DNA of 64,000 nucleotides, from NCBI GenBank assembly GCA_031213475.1, contig JARUPZ010000019.1, positions 6,597,906 through 6,661,905 on the forward strand, in the 5' to 3' direction. The stretch comes from Nereocystis luetkeana. Its lineage: Eukaryota; Sar; Phaeophyceae; Laminariales; Laminariaceae. Under the pieces are notes generated by a model, which ran no database searches, was not told where the DNA came from, and saw nothing but the letters and a program-made list of their open reading frames with translations. A program made the translations under genes and the position numbers. This document shows, in pieces, positions 63,999 through 64,000 of this stretch (the first letter of the stretch is position 1; each line of letters begins with the position of its first letter).

Positions 63999-64000
63999 AG

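Overview
The window reads as nuclear DNA of a large, repeat-rich eukaryotic genome, most likely a photosynthetic stramenopile and plausibly a brown alga. Seen directly: coding sequence is sparse and sits in short exons separated by GT-AG introns of 0.5-6.4 kb. One gene begins with a signal peptide whose predicted cleavage site is followed by a Phe-containing motif, as in the bipartite plastid presequences of algae with secondary red plastids. There is an interstitial (CCCTAA)n tract. Introns and spacers are full of small hairpin elements, a tRNA-headed SINE, poly-C-tailed repeats and microsatellites. The taxonomic call is inference.

Five protein-coding genes can be supported by matching splice phases. 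(1) 713-799 (+): probable last exon of an unrecognised gene entering from the left. (2) 20694 down to at least 11571 (-): a predicted plastid-targeted protein with a CBM25/53-like carbohydrate-binding domain, an alanine-rich helical region and an EF-hand-like pair; six exons found, 3' end not found. (3) 21436-28998 (+): a two-exon sulfotransferase with PAPS-binding motifs, divergent from gene 2. (4) 41612-39673 (-): ribosomal protein eL34 in three exons, complete. (5) 46975 to beyond 63364 (+): an Ariadne-type RBR E3 ubiquitin ligase in at least five exons, cut by a 100-N gap; its last visible exon has two one-base deficits in G runs.

Between genes 3 and 4 lies a young Ty1/copia element (29818-36291). 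It has 298-bp LTRs that look identical by eye, a GTACT target duplication, and one in-frame TAG between integrase and reverse transcriptase. No gag or protease is visible. In their place is an inverted, diverged copy of the 3' end and LTR of the same family, so the element is a chimera mobilised as one unit.

The rest is repeats: a TA-flanked hairpin MITE (M1, about 9 good copies), a second hairpin MITE (M2, 7 copies), a tRNA-derived SINE (5 copies, two 5'-truncated), a poly-C-tailed family R1 (about 10 copies), smaller families R3-R7, a foldback element at 42.5-43.3 kb, several minisatellites, and two short words (ACCAGGTA and TACAGCAGTA) that recur far more often than chance. No new multi-gene system was found. 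The most unusual items are the chimeric copia element, the poly-C repeat family, the CBM/EF-hand plastid protein, and the minisatellite made of copies of a splice-acceptor region.
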